Below the pieces are notes generated by a model, which saw only the letters and a list, made by a program, of their open reading frames with translations, was not told the DNA's origin and made no database searches. A stretch of 64,000 bases of DNA from Acanthosepion pharaonis. Lineage: Eukaryota; Mollusca; Cephalopoda; Sepiida; Sepiidae. The stretch covers positions 1,210,001-1,274,000 of the forward strand of contig CAHIKZ030005497.1 in the NCBI GenBank assembly GCA_903632075.3, in the 5' to 3' direction. Both the position numbers and the translations under genes were made by a program. Of the stretch, positions 12,894 to 24,120 are shown piece by piece; position 1 is the stretch's first letter; every line of letters begins with the position of its first letter.

Positions 12894-12895
12894 AA
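12250..12895. repeat. Microsatellite cluster: (AC)n, (AT)n, (GT)n
   Basis: Runs include AC at about 12267-12282, AT at about 12434-12491, GT at about 12508-12520, AC at 12601-12638 passing directly into AT to 12694, AT at about 12778-12831, and AT at about 12840-12893. A short SINE-like scrap (about 12722-12775) sits between them. Confidence 0.95.
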
Positions 12896-13375
12896 ACAAG
12901 GTAGATATATGCAAAGGGAAAATAAGTGGATTCAAGTGGTGAATAAGTGATGACGTGACGAAGGAAGCTGTTGAAATAGAGTTTAAAAATTTAATTAAAT
13001 CACACCAGGTCTTTCATGAACATAGATAAATTACACATTTCATTTTAAATGATCAAAATTTCTTTCTTTTAATTTTTTTTATAATATTCAGTATTATTTT
13101 TACACATTTTTGATTTGTTTCACTTTACTGTTTTTTCTTCCTTTTTTAAATTATTCTCCTCCCATCGATGTCTGCTTTCTTTCTCTCTAATTAAGTAAGA
13201 CTAATTGTGTAACGACATTCTTTAATCAGTTTCTTATTTTCTTTGTTGGCTTCTTTGTTTTTTCTTTCTTTGTTTTTTCTTTATTCTTTACTTATTCTCT
13301 TTCCTTCTCTGCTCCTTATTTCTTTCTTTAGTTAGTTCTTCTAATTTTGCTTTTGTTGTTACTTTATTCTTGCAG

Positions 13376-13424
13376 ATTCCTTGTGGAGCATGAGGCCACA
13401 GTAGCGCCAATGCATGTCGTTGAA
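13376..13424 (+). other. Exon-like segment with consensus splice sites
   Basis: A pyrimidine-rich tract ending in TTGCAG (13370-13375) is followed by 49 nt and then a consensus donor GTAAGT (13425-13430). One frame is open through the segment, reading FLVEHEATVAPMHVVE with the first nucleotide completing an upstream codon. The other two frames contain stops. If real, the gene would be on the plus strand with very long introns. No neighbouring exon was identified and a chance occurrence is possible. Confidence 0.3.
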
Positions 13425-13559
13425 GTAAGTGATTTATAAGGGAGGCGGGTTTCTCTCCAAAGACATAAGATGAACTGGGTTCATAGTCTGGAAAAAGCGG
13501 GAATCCACTTCTCTCTGTTTCGTAGTCCTACTCTCCTTCACATTTCATAATACCTCTCT

Positions 13560-13964
13560 CTCCTTTTCTTCTTCATTTCTAAAATTTTTACTATTTCCTT
13601 CCATTCTCGCCTTTTCTATCAGCAGCTGTTTGAATCATTGTATTATTTTTGAACTGTTTCAGTTTTTATGGACTTCAATTCACCCTTCCTTTCTATGCCC
13701 TTATGCATTTCTTTCTTTCTCGCATTCTCTCCCCGAACTCCGTTCTTTCTTTCTTTCTATCTTTCTTTCTTTTTTTCTTTCTTTCTTTCTTTGCCCCTCT
13801 AATTTTTAAAAAGTTTTTTCACTCTTTCTTTATTCATATGACTATACATATTTCTTTTTTTTTCTTTCTTGCTTTCTTTCCTTTATGTCTTTCATTTATT
13901 CTTGCTCACAGCCTTTCTTTATTTTTTTTTCACTGATGCGGTTTTCTAACTTTCGGTTTACTTT

Positions 13965-13996
<32 letters not shown>

Positions 13997-14015
13997 TTCC
14001 TTTTACTTTTTCGTC
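13560..14015. repeat. Second polypyrimidine block with (TTTC)n
   Basis: TTTC and TTTTC repeats at about 13742-13792 and 13965-13997 within T/C-rich sequence. The open frames are compositional. Confidence 0.85.
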
Positions 14016-14164
14016 TTTTCTATCTTTTCCTATAAAAAGACAAAGAACTTCCATGCAATCATTCACAGTTGTGATAGGCAGAAACGTAGAACTTCCGACA
14101 AATACACACATGCGCATAAAATGCATCAAGCAGTCGACATGCGCAAGAATATCAAATCGGTTAG

Positions 14165-14300
14165 CTTTTGTCTACAGGCTTAGGGGATAAAAGCGTCAAT
14201 CTTGTTTCCTGGAAGACATCAGTTTAATCCTGGTCTCAAGGAGTGCGTCAGTTCAGTATTGACTGTAGATCCGCAACACAAGGTCAAAGGTAAGATTACG
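14165..14300 (+). mobile_element. tRNA-like SINE head (probable)
   Basis: GGCTTAGGGGATAAAAGC (from 14177) resembles an A box and CAGTTTAATCCTGGT (about 14219-14233) a B box, at suitable spacing. No clear tail was seen. Confidence 0.4.
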
Positions 14301-14564
14301 AGATCTCAAATCCTTGGGAAGACGCGGGACTTGACGAAAATATGGCATAAGACACTATAACACTCTGAAAGCAATAAAAGCTTCCTTTGAAAATACCTTA
14401 AACAGTCCAGAATATGACGAAAACCTTATTAAAGCCCAAAGTTCACTAGCAGAAACGATGGGAAATATAAATAGATGGATAGAAGTCGGTATGAATAAAT
14501 TCATTCTAATAAATAGGTTAAAATATGGCGTTAAAAAGTAATATTGTCTACATTCTGTTATCCT

Positions 14565-14597
<33 letters not shown>

Positions 14598-14870
14598 CAA
14601 CACAGACATTAGAAAAAGTCTTGAAAAGGACTGTGGAAGTCGAAAGAACTTCAACAAAAATTACAAAAAATGCCCTTCAGACAATTTATCCAATACTTCG
14701 AGCGCAATACGCAACACCTTATCCGAAAATTAGAAAAATAAATTAAAAACAAATAATGAGGCAGAATATGACTTTTTTAAATCAAACTTGTTTAGATCAA
14801 TACTTGCTGTCTCAATATACCTTTTATACACACACATACACGCACACACACACACACAAATATATATATA

Positions 14871-15276
14871 TATATAATTATTTATTTAAAAATATGATTC
14901 CAACACGCTACATAAGAGTTCTCATGTTTCAAAACAAAAGTCGAAAACTTCAATATAATTATTTGAATTAAAGTACCAAGCTCTGTTCGACCTTCAAGCG
15001 AATGTAACTGAGATATTGATACAAATTATTAACACCTTACGCCCCTTTTCTTTAAACAATTGCTCTAGCCGTTACCATAGAAATTTTGATTTCAATAATG
15101 AATATGCTTATAAAACGCGTAAATTTAAGAAATAATTTATTCCCAAAAAAATTTCGCTTGAAGATGGAACAGAGCTTAGTACTTTAATTCAATTTAATTC
15201 AAATAATTATACTGAAGTTTTCGGCTCTTGTTTTGCAGCGTGTTGGAATCATATTTTTAAATAAATAATTATATTT
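14871..15276. mobile_element. Fold-back element, probably PLE-derived
   Basis: The left arm (about 14874-15002) is the inverted repeat of the right arm (about 15151-15276) over about 125 bp. Shared blocks include ATGATTCCAACACGCT, AATTATTTGAATTAAAGTAC and TCTTCAAGCGAA. The loop of about 150 bp has no coding sequence. The (AC)n(AT)n run at 14831-14875 abuts the left arm. The arm-loop-arm design parallels the PLE-related elements at 15691-17284 and 41801-42206. Confidence 0.7.
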
Positions 15277-15377
15277 ATGCTCTACTTTTGTATCGAGCTA
15301 TATTTTTAAAAATAATAACAAAAATACTAAAGAACTTTGGATTATTTGCCTAACGAGTTCTTTTCTATTTTCTATAT

Positions 15378-15502
<125 letters not shown>

Positions 15503-15633
15503 GTCTGAAGGGTTTGTTGCGTTTGTGTGTCTTGGGTAAGACATGTCGGGTGGTTATCGAGTGTGGTAGATTATTAGCGTACCGCCCCACTATACCAAAG
15601 ACAAACAAACATACACACACGCGCTCGCACACA

Positions 15634-15636
<3 letters not shown>

Positions 15637-15676
<40 letters not shown>
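15637..15676. repeat. (AT)n, left flank of the minus-strand PLE
   Basis: A pure TA run ending about 15 bp before the inverted-repeat arm that starts at 15691. Confidence 0.95.
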
Positions 15677-15678
<2 letters not shown>

Positions 15679-15690
15679 AGCATAACTTTT

Positions 15691-17284
15691 CAAGCATGTT
15701 TAGTTGAATGATAGAGATTATAAATATGTTTTGTCTATTTTTATTTTGATCCTCCCAAATTCAACGGATCAGTTTCCTAAAGCTGTTACAAAACTGAACA
15801 AGAAAAACGCCGTAATTTTGGTTACGTCTTTTATTTTCCCAAGTACTTTCAATCTCATCAAATAACAACTTTAGAAATGAATTACTACGATGAAAAATGA
15901 ATGTAATTGGTAGTTGCAATTTTTTCTAAAGGCGCACTAAACGCTTTTCTATTAGAGTTAATTTAAAAATTAACGTTAAGTATATGTAAAAAAATGGGAA
16001 CAAAACTTATATTTTTATTATTAATATTTCTAAATACTCAAATTGTTATTTTTTAAAATAAAAAGAAACATTTCCTTAAAATTGTGCATTCCAAAACATT
16101 GGCTTTATAGACAATTTAAAAAATTGTTGCTGTACTCATAATTAAATTTATTTAGTCTTGGTTCATTTTTTTTATATAGAGTGCTTCAAGAATTTGAAGT
16201 TTCTGTTTTTTATTTTCATGTTGGTGTATGCTTATATTGTCAATTAATATTTCTCTAAAATGTGAATATGGACAGGAATTTAATTTTGAATGTTGTGTGA
16301 ATTAGAATCCATGTGGAATTTATTAAATGTTTGTCCCAGAAATTAACCCATGGAACTCTATCACGTTGTACTTATATATTATTTGGATAGCCATAATGGA
16401 ACCTTAATGGTACATGTCAAGTTTAGTTTGTTAGGTTGATTTTTTAATGGAGGGAGAGATGGATTTTTGTAAATATTAATTATGTTTATATCAATCATTT
16501 CTCTGACGAGGACATTTTTCATATACTTTCAAGTGAGGCTATAGTTTCATTATTAGGTTTTTTGCGTTTTAAGGATTTGGATTATTTCGTAAATTGATTT
16601 AATGTTGCATTCATTGGTTATGTATGGTGTAATGAGTTGGTTAATGATTTTCATTGATTGATGAAAGAAAGTCGGGATTTGGTATATGTTAGGACGGAGA
16701 GAGAGTTAGGTTTATGTATTTTTATACTTCCATATATGTACCCTGGTTTGTATTCATCAATTATTTTGGGAAATGTATAGGTTTAATACCATTTTTTCTG
16801 ACTTTGAATGAGGGGCCGTGTCCATCAAGTTTTTTTCTCGTAATGAATAGTAATCAGATTTATTTACTGCAATAAAGTTATTGGTTTTATCTGCTTTTTT
16901 AAAGAATTCTATGAGTATTCTTACGTAGCTTATTGAAAACGATTTTAATTGTTTTGTTAGGAGCTTAGACGAGATTTTTCTTTTGTCATGTTTTCTTTGA
17001 TTGCTTCAGCTTTGAGGGATCACAGATTTTTGTTTTTGCTTTTATTAGTTATTTTTCTTGAAGTTCTTGTATGTTTTTATATAACGGTTTAATTTGATTT
17101 TTAGCCAATTATTTGTATTGTGTGCTGTAATGAACCTAGGTATAAAATAAAAGAAATAACCAAAACTACGGCGTCTTTCTTTATCGGTTTTGTAACAGCA
17201 CTAAGAAACTGATCTGGGAATTTGAGAGGATGAAAATAAAAATAAATAGACGTAATATGTCTAGATTATTCAACCAAACATGCC
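15691..17284 (-). mobile_element. Second Penelope-like element, decayed, minus strand
   Basis: Arms at about 15691-15837 and 17142-17284 are inverted repeats of each other: CAAGCATGTTTAGTTGAAT at the left outer end, and the complement of ATTCAACCAAACATGC at the right. Between them about 1.3 kb reads on the minus strand as broken PLE reverse transcriptase. Its outer arms are the same family as those of the fold-back element at 41801-42206. (AT)n runs lie just outside both ends. Confidence 0.75.
15900..17120 (-). pseudogene. PLE reverse-transcriptase pseudogene (different family from 1050-3425)
   Basis: Frame-hopping translation of the minus strand yields PLE-like blocks in order: KKADKTNNFIAVNKSDYYS (near 16910-16850), GYIYGSI-like sequence decayed to HIWKYKN, LSLRPNIYQIPT, INQLITPYITNECNIKS (near 16645-16590), then VLVREMIDINIINIYKNPSLP (near 16525-16455). 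The THKP-PLRP arrangement differs from the YGLPKIHK type of the first PLE. I could not find the Y-x-D-D box or an endonuclease, so the C-terminal part is deleted or unrecognisable. Confidence 0.65.
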
Positions 17285-17285
17285 A

Positions 17286-17286
<1 letters not shown>

Positions 17287-17349
<63 letters not shown>

Positions 17350-17352
17350 GTA

Positions 17353-17385
<33 letters not shown>

Positions 17386-17386
17386 A
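17287..17386. repeat. (AT)n-(TATG)n-(GT)n, right flank of second PLE
   Basis: TA run 17287-17338, then TATG repeats to about 17355 and GT repeats to 17386. Confidence 0.95.
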
Positions 17387-17486
17387 CTTTTTAAAACCAA
17401 CGTTTAATATTTTAAAGGCTATTATAGTTTACACTTATGGGACCTCTTTTTTAAAAATTAACTGTCAATGTGATAACATTTGAAAT

Positions 17487-17488
<2 letters not shown>

Positions 17489-17534
<46 letters not shown>
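17489..17534. repeat. (AT)n microsatellite
   Basis: Pure TA run. Confidence 0.97.
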
Positions 17535-17537
<3 letters not shown>

Positions 17538-17639
17538 ACGGTTTAGGTCCGGTTAAACGTTATTTTTATAGTAATTAAAATATATAGTACTTTTATTTAA
17601 GTAAATGTTCTAGTTTTTTTAATTAAACAGTATTAATTA

Positions 17640-17770
17640 CATTTGCCGGTCAGAATGTTCGAGAAATTTCGTAGAAAATATGCGTTCGCCGACAGGAATC
17701 GAACCTATATTCCTATTGTTAATCGTCATAAATTGATTCATACCAATAAGCAATATTCAAATAGCACAGC
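17640..17770 (-). mobile_element. tRNA-like SINE head, minus strand
   Basis: The complement of 17680-17710 reads GGTTCGATTCCTGTCGGCGA, a convincing B box and acceptor-side match to a tRNA. The upstream A-box region is degenerate. It is probably a SINE relic and not a tRNA gene, because no cloverleaf is complete. Confidence 0.5.
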
Positions 17771-18704
17771 ACTCTCTCATGTTTTTCTGGGAAATCAAGA
17801 CTAATAACTATACACCTGTAGTAAATTGGGATCTCATCTCTATGACAAAAACTTTTCAAGAATAAATGTACTCTGTGCCTATAAGAAAAACGAACTATTC
17901 GCAAACAGTACGATAATCATAATCTGCTAAGTATGTGAAAATTGCTTATGACTGCTTGCAGCCATAGGAGGAAAACTCTGCTCAAATATTTCGATGCTGG
18001 CTAGAGCAATTATCCTATCATCTCTGTAGTACCTCAAAGACCTGCCTGATATATTTACTTATTTATTTTTATTATTTCCAGTTACCTCCCTTACACCGTC
18101 CTAGCGTTTAACGGTTTTTAAGCTTGCGTTTCTTTTTGTTATTTATTATTGTTTATTTTTTCTTTTCATTACACTATATTCTTTTTTACCTACCAACGCT
18201 TATTATTTGCTAACTTAGACTGTTTTTTTTAGTTCCTGTTGCAATAATCTTCTCCGAAGACTCAATACGCATAAATGGATCAATATACCTATGAAATTTA
18301 CGATTAATAACTTTGCTTATTTTTCGATACCACATGTAATAACAAAAGGACGCAGATGTAGGCTCTTAAGAAGACTTTATTCAACGGAGAATGCAATGGC
18401 ATCCTTTTATCGTCCCAGTAAACAGAAATAGTTCTCTCGAAGAGGAGAGTAACAAAACAAGGGGAGACTCCGCTTGATTATTCATAACGCCACCAACAAA
18501 CTCTTGATATTTCAAATGTATGCCCCCAACATTGTATTATATTTATGTTGAACTTGAACTTTGAATCCACACACCATGTAGCCTTGTTCCCATGACACCA
18601 AAAAAAAATTTGAAAACAACCGTACTGAAAATTTTAATATTTTGTACCTGATGATTGGCAAAACCATGAAACTTTAAGTCGTACTGTAAACTTAGATATA
18701 GGTG

Positions 18705-18706
<2 letters not shown>

Positions 18707-18785
<79 letters not shown>
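18707..18785. repeat. (AT)n followed by (GA)n
   Basis: TA run to about 18772 then GAGAGA to about 18785. Confidence 0.95.
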
Positions 18786-18883
18786 CGTGATATAGATATA
18801 TAAGTGTGTGATAGATACATAGATATGTTTTCATATTTTCTTTCTCCTATAATTTATTCCCTTAAAATAATCTCATGCATTTC

Positions 18884-18885
<2 letters not shown>

Positions 18886-18923
<38 letters not shown>
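18886..18923. repeat. (AT)n microsatellite
   Basis: TA run directly before the partial upstream unit of the shrinking tandem array. Confidence 0.95.
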
Positions 18924-18924
<1 letters not shown>

Positions 18925-18927
<3 letters not shown>

Positions 18928-19132
18928 CAAAAAATATGAACAAATAAAAAACCGTTTCATTGAAAAAAATAGAATTTGATTATCTGCGCAGCTGTTTGGA
19001 CTTTCTACTGACCTGTTTTCTAATTTAAAGGCATCATCATAAAGTTAAAACAAAAACAAAAAAAAAAAAATAAAGAAAGTAATATGTGTGAATAAGGGGG
19101 CTGGTTCGTTTATGGATCATTTTATCCCTAAA
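18925..19132. repeat. Partial 3' end of the tandem unit (copy 0)
   Basis: TGTTTGGACTTTCTACTG and TAATTTAAAGGCATCATCAT match the end of copy 1 (GCGTTTGGACTTTTAGGC and CAAAGGGCAATTGAATTTAT, near 20540-20585) and lead into the same GCAAA junction. Confidence 0.5.
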
Positions 19133-20608
19133 ATGCAAAACATTATTAGTGACACTGAAACCTTGGTCCAGTAGAGACACATGATGCAAAGAAATTCAGT
19201 TTCAGAAGAAACTTTTTTTTTGGGGATATTGAGGACTGGCGCTACATATTCTATATGGCCTTCCCAAAATTAAAAAATTGTACCAGATAAGAGAACTGGA
19301 GCATATCACATAAGGTTGAGGTCATCAAATAACGGTTGTTGTTGATTAAAATGGATATCATTAAACCGGATTATTCGTGAAACCCCATCTAAAAAATAAA
19401 ATGTGCTCGTTTGAACTGGACACTTGTGTTCCCAAAAAAGGGAAAAATATGATGTTGAGAAATGTTGAAATGGAACTGATGAAAGACCGCAGCCATAATG
19501 AAAGAGACGGATAATAGTTACTTTTGGGTCCATATATATATATATTTTTATATATATATATATATATGCATATATATATATATATGGATGTATTTGTCTT
19601 TTAACAGTGAAATGGAAGCATTCTTTTTCATTCATCATCCGTTTCACTATTAAATCGTGTCTCTCTTTATGATGACAAGTACATTGTCTCAATTTTTATT
19701 TTATGAAACCGACGTTTTCATAACGTGGGACTAATTTGTTTAAGAAACAAAATAAATTATAATTGAACGAAGTTTTGGATGAAAGAAATTGCACCGCATC
19801 TGATATGGTTATGCGTAAAATCACATTTGAGAAAAAAACAATACAGTGTACAGAAGTGCCCTGTTTATTACGGCTACCATTTATTGGGTCTAGGTGAGCT
19901 GTTGGAGCGTATCTCGTCAGCCGTTGACTATTTTCTCAGCTCAATTAAAACCGGTCTGCCCCCGTCACCAAGGATACTCTTACAGATTTATTTTTTTTTT
20001 TTAAGGATATTTGTAGAAGATTCCGTCCAGTTGATTTTGTTTAATAGAAGTCAGTTGGTTTTCAAATGTTTAATAAATAATGCTTCAAGGAACTTTTAGT
20101 TTTTGTCTAAATATTCGGTCTTCATATAAGCAAAAAGACTGTCTCCTTGGACTTCATATCATTATTGTGTGCTTCAAATTTTTCTCTATTATATATACAT
20201 ATAATTATTTTATTAGATTTTTTTTTTTTTTTTTCCTTCTCTTGTTTATTGTGTATTTTTGCACAGTTTAAAAAACATAAAGGAAAGGAAGGAGAAAGAA
20301 AGAAGGAAAGTATATATATTGTTTTAAAAGAAAAAAAAAAAAAAAAAAAAAAATTTGTTCTAAAAATGTTACCATTGTTTTCATTTTTAGTTTTAATCCA
20401 ATGTAGGTGACTTATTTATTCTGTAAGATTGAGAAAAGTTATCGATGAAAGAAACCGTTGGTCTGTTTGTTTGGTGTGATCAACTTATTTCTTATATTAT
20501 TTTTCATAATGCCGTTAAATATTATTTAAATCGTTGGACGCGTTTGGACTTTTAGGCAATCTCCAAAGGGCAATTGAATTTATAAAGTTTATTGTTTTTT
20601 TTGCAAAT
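19133..20608. repeat. Tandem array copy 1 (about 1475 bp)
   Basis: This is the longest unit. Landmarks recurring in copy 2 are GATATTGAGGACTGG, ACCAGATAAGAGAA, GCATATCAC, AAAATGGATAT, GACCGCAGCCATAATGAAAG, AAATTGCACCGCATC and CCAAAGGGCAATTGAATTT, all in the same order. An (AT)n run (about 19532-19585) lies inside. The open frames at 19779-20099 and 19306-19692 have no recognisable domain and are not preserved in copy 2. Confidence 0.8.
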
Positions 20609-21428
20609 CGAGTGAAACCTGAGGTTGCAAAGATCATCCTTTTCGAGGATATTGAGGATTGGATATTACTAGGAAAAAAATTTACCAGATAAGAGAAAGC
20701 ATATCACTTGAGGTCAGCAATAACTAAAATGGATATAGAAAATGAAGTAAGGACATAAATTAGAAAATTTAGGAACTAAGACCGCAGCCATAATGAAAGA
20801 GATAATAATTTATTACCATATATATATATAGGATATATCGTTGATATATATATATATATATATAAATTGTATTTAGTAGCATCTTTTCATTCATACGCGT
20901 TTCATTAAATAATATAGTATGTCTATTTATTTTATAAACGAAAATAGGAGTTTAAGAACATTATATTTGAAGATCAGAAAGAAGCATATTTTTTTATGTA
21001 CTATAAGCCATTATCAAAGATTATTATTAAACAATTTACGGACAAGAAGAATGACATTCTGTGAATGTTTGTTCATCATATAAGACGCTAGAAGCGAAAA
21101 TTGCACCGCATCATGACGTTTGAGTGGATTGGAGAAGTATGAAGATTGGCACAAACCAAGTGTCTGTTACAGACATTTAAGGATTTTTTAGTTCAATTTT
21201 GTAAAATGTCAAATGTTTTTATAATGGAGGAATTTTAGTTTTTCTGTTTTCATATCGAAGTATTATTGTGTTTTCGATAAGTATTTTGAATTATTTTGTG
21301 CGGGCAGGCAAGTTGTTTTAAATGCCTAAAATGGGCATTCAATGTAGTGTCTTGTAGTTAAGTGATCAACATGAATTTAAATGTTGGTATCTCCCAAAGG
21401 GCAATTGAATTTTAAACTATGTTGGTTT
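20609..21428. repeat. Tandem array copy 2 (about 820 bp)
   Basis: The same landmarks as copy 1 occur in the same order with many scattered deletions, so the unit is about 0.56 of the length. The boundary follows TTTTTTTGCAAATCG, which recurs at the end of this copy. Confidence 0.8.
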
Positions 21429-21835
21429 TTTGCAAATCGCTAACCGGGGGAGAAGAATTTGAAGAATTAGTTGGATATTAGATTTGTTTATATGATTAAT
21501 TTGATATTTTTATAGGATTATCGTTGATATAAAATACTAAATTGTTTGAAATATTTTCATGTTGTTTATAAAGTAACATTTGATTCCAAGGAATTAATAT
21601 ATTTGAGATCAGTAGAAGCAGTATTATGTACTATTTGCTTATATGAACTCTTATTTGTTCATCACTATATAGTTTGGAAATAATAAGTGTCTGTTTCATA
21701 TTCTTTAGTTCACTGTAAAATGACATATTGGATGAAAACGATGTAATAATCATAAGATTTTTCGTAATATGGGCATTCACTCTTGTAGTTCACTCATGAA
21801 TTTATCTACGTTTTTGTATCGAAGTAGTAAATTTA
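21429..21835. repeat. Tandem array copy 3 (about 400 bp)
   Basis: It aligns in order with copy 2: TTGGATATTA, AGGATTATCGTTGATAT, ATATTTGAGATCAG, TATGTACTAT, TTTGTTCATCA, AAGTGTCTGTT, AATATGGGCATTCA and CTTGTAGTT. It has again lost about half of the sequence relative to copy 2. Confidence 0.75.
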
Positions 21836-21841
21836 TATTAT

Positions 21842-21965
21842 TTGTATTTATACGTTGATGATATTCTTATGTTAGTTAAAAATACAGATGAAATCTTCTT
21901 CTTCAAAAAGTTTCAAAATAATTCTGTATAAATTCACATATGAACTCAATACTAATAAAAAATCT
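21842..21965 (+). pseudogene. PLE reverse-transcriptase scrap with intact catalytic box
   Basis: TAYLYVDDILMLVKNTDEI-like reading: the translated sequence is YLYVDDILMLVKNTDEI followed by a K-F-Q-N-N-S-V block, typical of the catalytic motif and the next block of a PLE reverse transcriptase. A stop follows after SV. It is only about 40 codons long. TATC repeats begin just downstream. Confidence 0.65.
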
Positions 21966-21987
21966 TATCATATCTATAAAATCTAAT

Positions 21988-22031
21988 CATATCTATCTAT
22001 CTATCATCTATCTATCTATCTATCAGTCTCT

Positions 22032-22062
<31 letters not shown>

Positions 22063-22075
22063 CATCTTAGTTCTA

Positions 22076-22123
<48 letters not shown>

Positions 22124-22209
22124 ACTGTCTATGTCTATCTGCCTGTCTGTCTCTCCCTCTCTCTCTATATATATCAGTCTATAAATATCTATGTATCTAA
22201 ATATCTTAC

Positions 22210-22260
<51 letters not shown>
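21988..22260. repeat. (TATC)n, (AT)n and (CT)n microsatellites
   Basis: TATC tetranucleotides at about 21990-22077, AT at about 22078-22121, TC-rich to about 22168, and AT again at about 22211-22257. Confidence 0.95.
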
Positions 22261-22261
22261 T

Positions 22262-22510
22262 GTGAGTGTGTGAATATGTATAACTGTGTTTATTTATGTA
22301 TCTCTGTGGCATTCATTGTCGATGTCTTTTCTGTCTCTTCTTTCTTTCCCACCTCCGTTTCCTCATTCTTATCTTCTATTTCTTTTATTCTCCTTTCCCT
22401 CTCTTTTCCTCTTTCTACTTTTTACCATTCCCAATGCCTATCTCTGTCTCTCTTTTCTCAGTCTCTCTCTCTCTCTCTCTCTTACAACTATCTCCTCTTT
22501 TACCATAGGT
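22262..22510. repeat. T/C-rich tract with (CT)n
   Basis: Pyrimidine-biased sequence with a (CT)n run at about 22459-22482. The overlapping frames here are compositional. Confidence 0.7.
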
Positions 22511-22680
22511 TCGCATTACTGTTATTTCCATTAAGGGAAATCTTGCGTAAATTCCGTTGTCAGAAGCTCTCCTGGGGTTGGAAGAAAATAGAACAATAAT
22601 GCGAAGAATATGGAAACAACAAATGAACAAAATACGAAAACCATTCTAAAGAATGGAGAGAAGAAAAATATTTTTACTGA

Positions 22681-23015
22681 AAGAAATTAATAGATAAAAA
22701 AAATGGATGCAGCGTAGCCAGAAAGAACATTGTCGATATTAGAACATTAGAGATTATTGAAGCAAATGGTTCAAAGTTTTGGCACCTCAGCAGGAGTTAT
22801 GCAGATTATCGCAAGCAAATCAAAAAGTCATTTGTCCCCGCCCCCATGTCTATTTTGAAATCAAATGTGAAGCTTTATTACATTTTTTTTTTTTGTATTG
22901 GTGCCAGCCCATCATCTTTCGTTAACGTTTTATTCAAATATAGCGAGGGTAAATACCTTGATCGTATAAAAGAAAAATCTTATTTCGGATGTCAGTTACA
23001 GAAAATGAAGTAATT
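22681..23015 (+). other. Open frame without ATG, protein-like, unidentified
   Basis: From just after a stop near 22680, one plus-strand frame stays open for about 110 codons to a TAA near 23015. The first half reads like real protein, not AT noise: ARKNIVDIRTL, EANGSKFWHLSRSYADYRK and SFVPAPMS. There is no in-frame ATG near the start. I do not recognise the family; a mobile-element fragment or an exon are both possible. Confidence 0.35.
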
Positions 23016-24120
23016 AATTTTATGTAAGAGATGAAAAAGCAGCAAAATGTCAGATAATTATATGAGCAAATCGTGAATATTGAGGACGCTGAAAATGTAT
23101 CTTTTACTAAGAACGGGTTCAGTAAAATCCACAGATACAAAAAATACAGGGGATTGCAAATGTATGTATACAGTAAGTATTACCAGTATGTATATAATGT
23201 ATGTATACAGTATTACCAGTATTACCAGTATCATAATAGTGGCTTTAGAATTCATTTAGTACTAGAATTCATTACATCATTTGTAACATTTCTGTTTTCA
23301 TAATTTTTATTACAATACATTTATTAAAATCATTATATTTTTAAGAAATAATAATAATAAATTTTTTTACATGTAAAGAGGAGTGTGTGGATGACAAGAG
23401 CAAACAGTTGGAACATTTGAGAGATTGCTATGTTTAATATTGATATGCTATTTATTTATTTATTGATATGTTATTATTTATAACCGATACAGCATATATT
23501 TGTGCGAATGATTGTATATCTACTTTTTTGCAGCCCCAGTGGACATTTGAATACGCGATGGCAGGTAGGGACGACTGATTTTTATGATATATTAAAATTT
23601 GTTGGAAAAATCTCTATTATTTGTTGAAATCTCTATTGTTTTTGTGCTTCGTGAATAGCTTAATACTAGGTGCTTATATATGAGTGTATAAGCATTTACT
23701 TTGTCCAGAATAAGGTAAATAATTGTCGGTTTGTTCCGATACTGGATAGTGGTTCGGCCTATGATATTGAAGAGGGTTGTGTTGCTGGCCAGTGGATGCG
23801 TTGAGAGATAAATACGTGTGTCTCCTGAAATCCCACAACAAACAAGGCAGACTCAGAATGTGAGTAAATAAACGAGAAAACGATAAGAACCAATATATAT
23901 GTACAAACAAATAATAATGTACTAATAAAAAAGGTATACAGGCGACAAGAGAATAATATGTGTAACAAATTTTTCTTGAAACCGTTTTGGTCCAAAGTAT
24001 GGATAGAGAGTGAATGTGCGTACGTATGTGTGCGTGTGTGTTTCTGTGTGCGTCTGTATTTGTGTGTGTGTGTTTGTCTATATATGTATTATGCATGTGT
24101 TTTCAAAGGGAACGCGTTAC
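23016..24120. other. Anonymous AT-rich sequence with a short minisatellite
   Basis: ATGTATACAGTATTACCAGT-type motifs repeat three to four times at about 23160-23235. A GT-rich stretch lies at about 24010-24085. No domain is visible in the minus-strand frames at 23674-24096. Confidence 0.5.

Noticed and set aside
14365..14541. Plus-strand stretch of about 60 codons without stop reading SPEYDENLIKAQSSLAET
   Set aside because: Looks protein-like but has no start codon, no recognised family and ends at a stop before a poly-A run. Evidence is too thin to call.
17680..17710. Possible genuine tRNA gene on the minus strand
   Set aside because: The T-arm match is good but the D-arm and anticodon regions cannot be folded into a cloverleaf by eye; a SINE relic is more likely.
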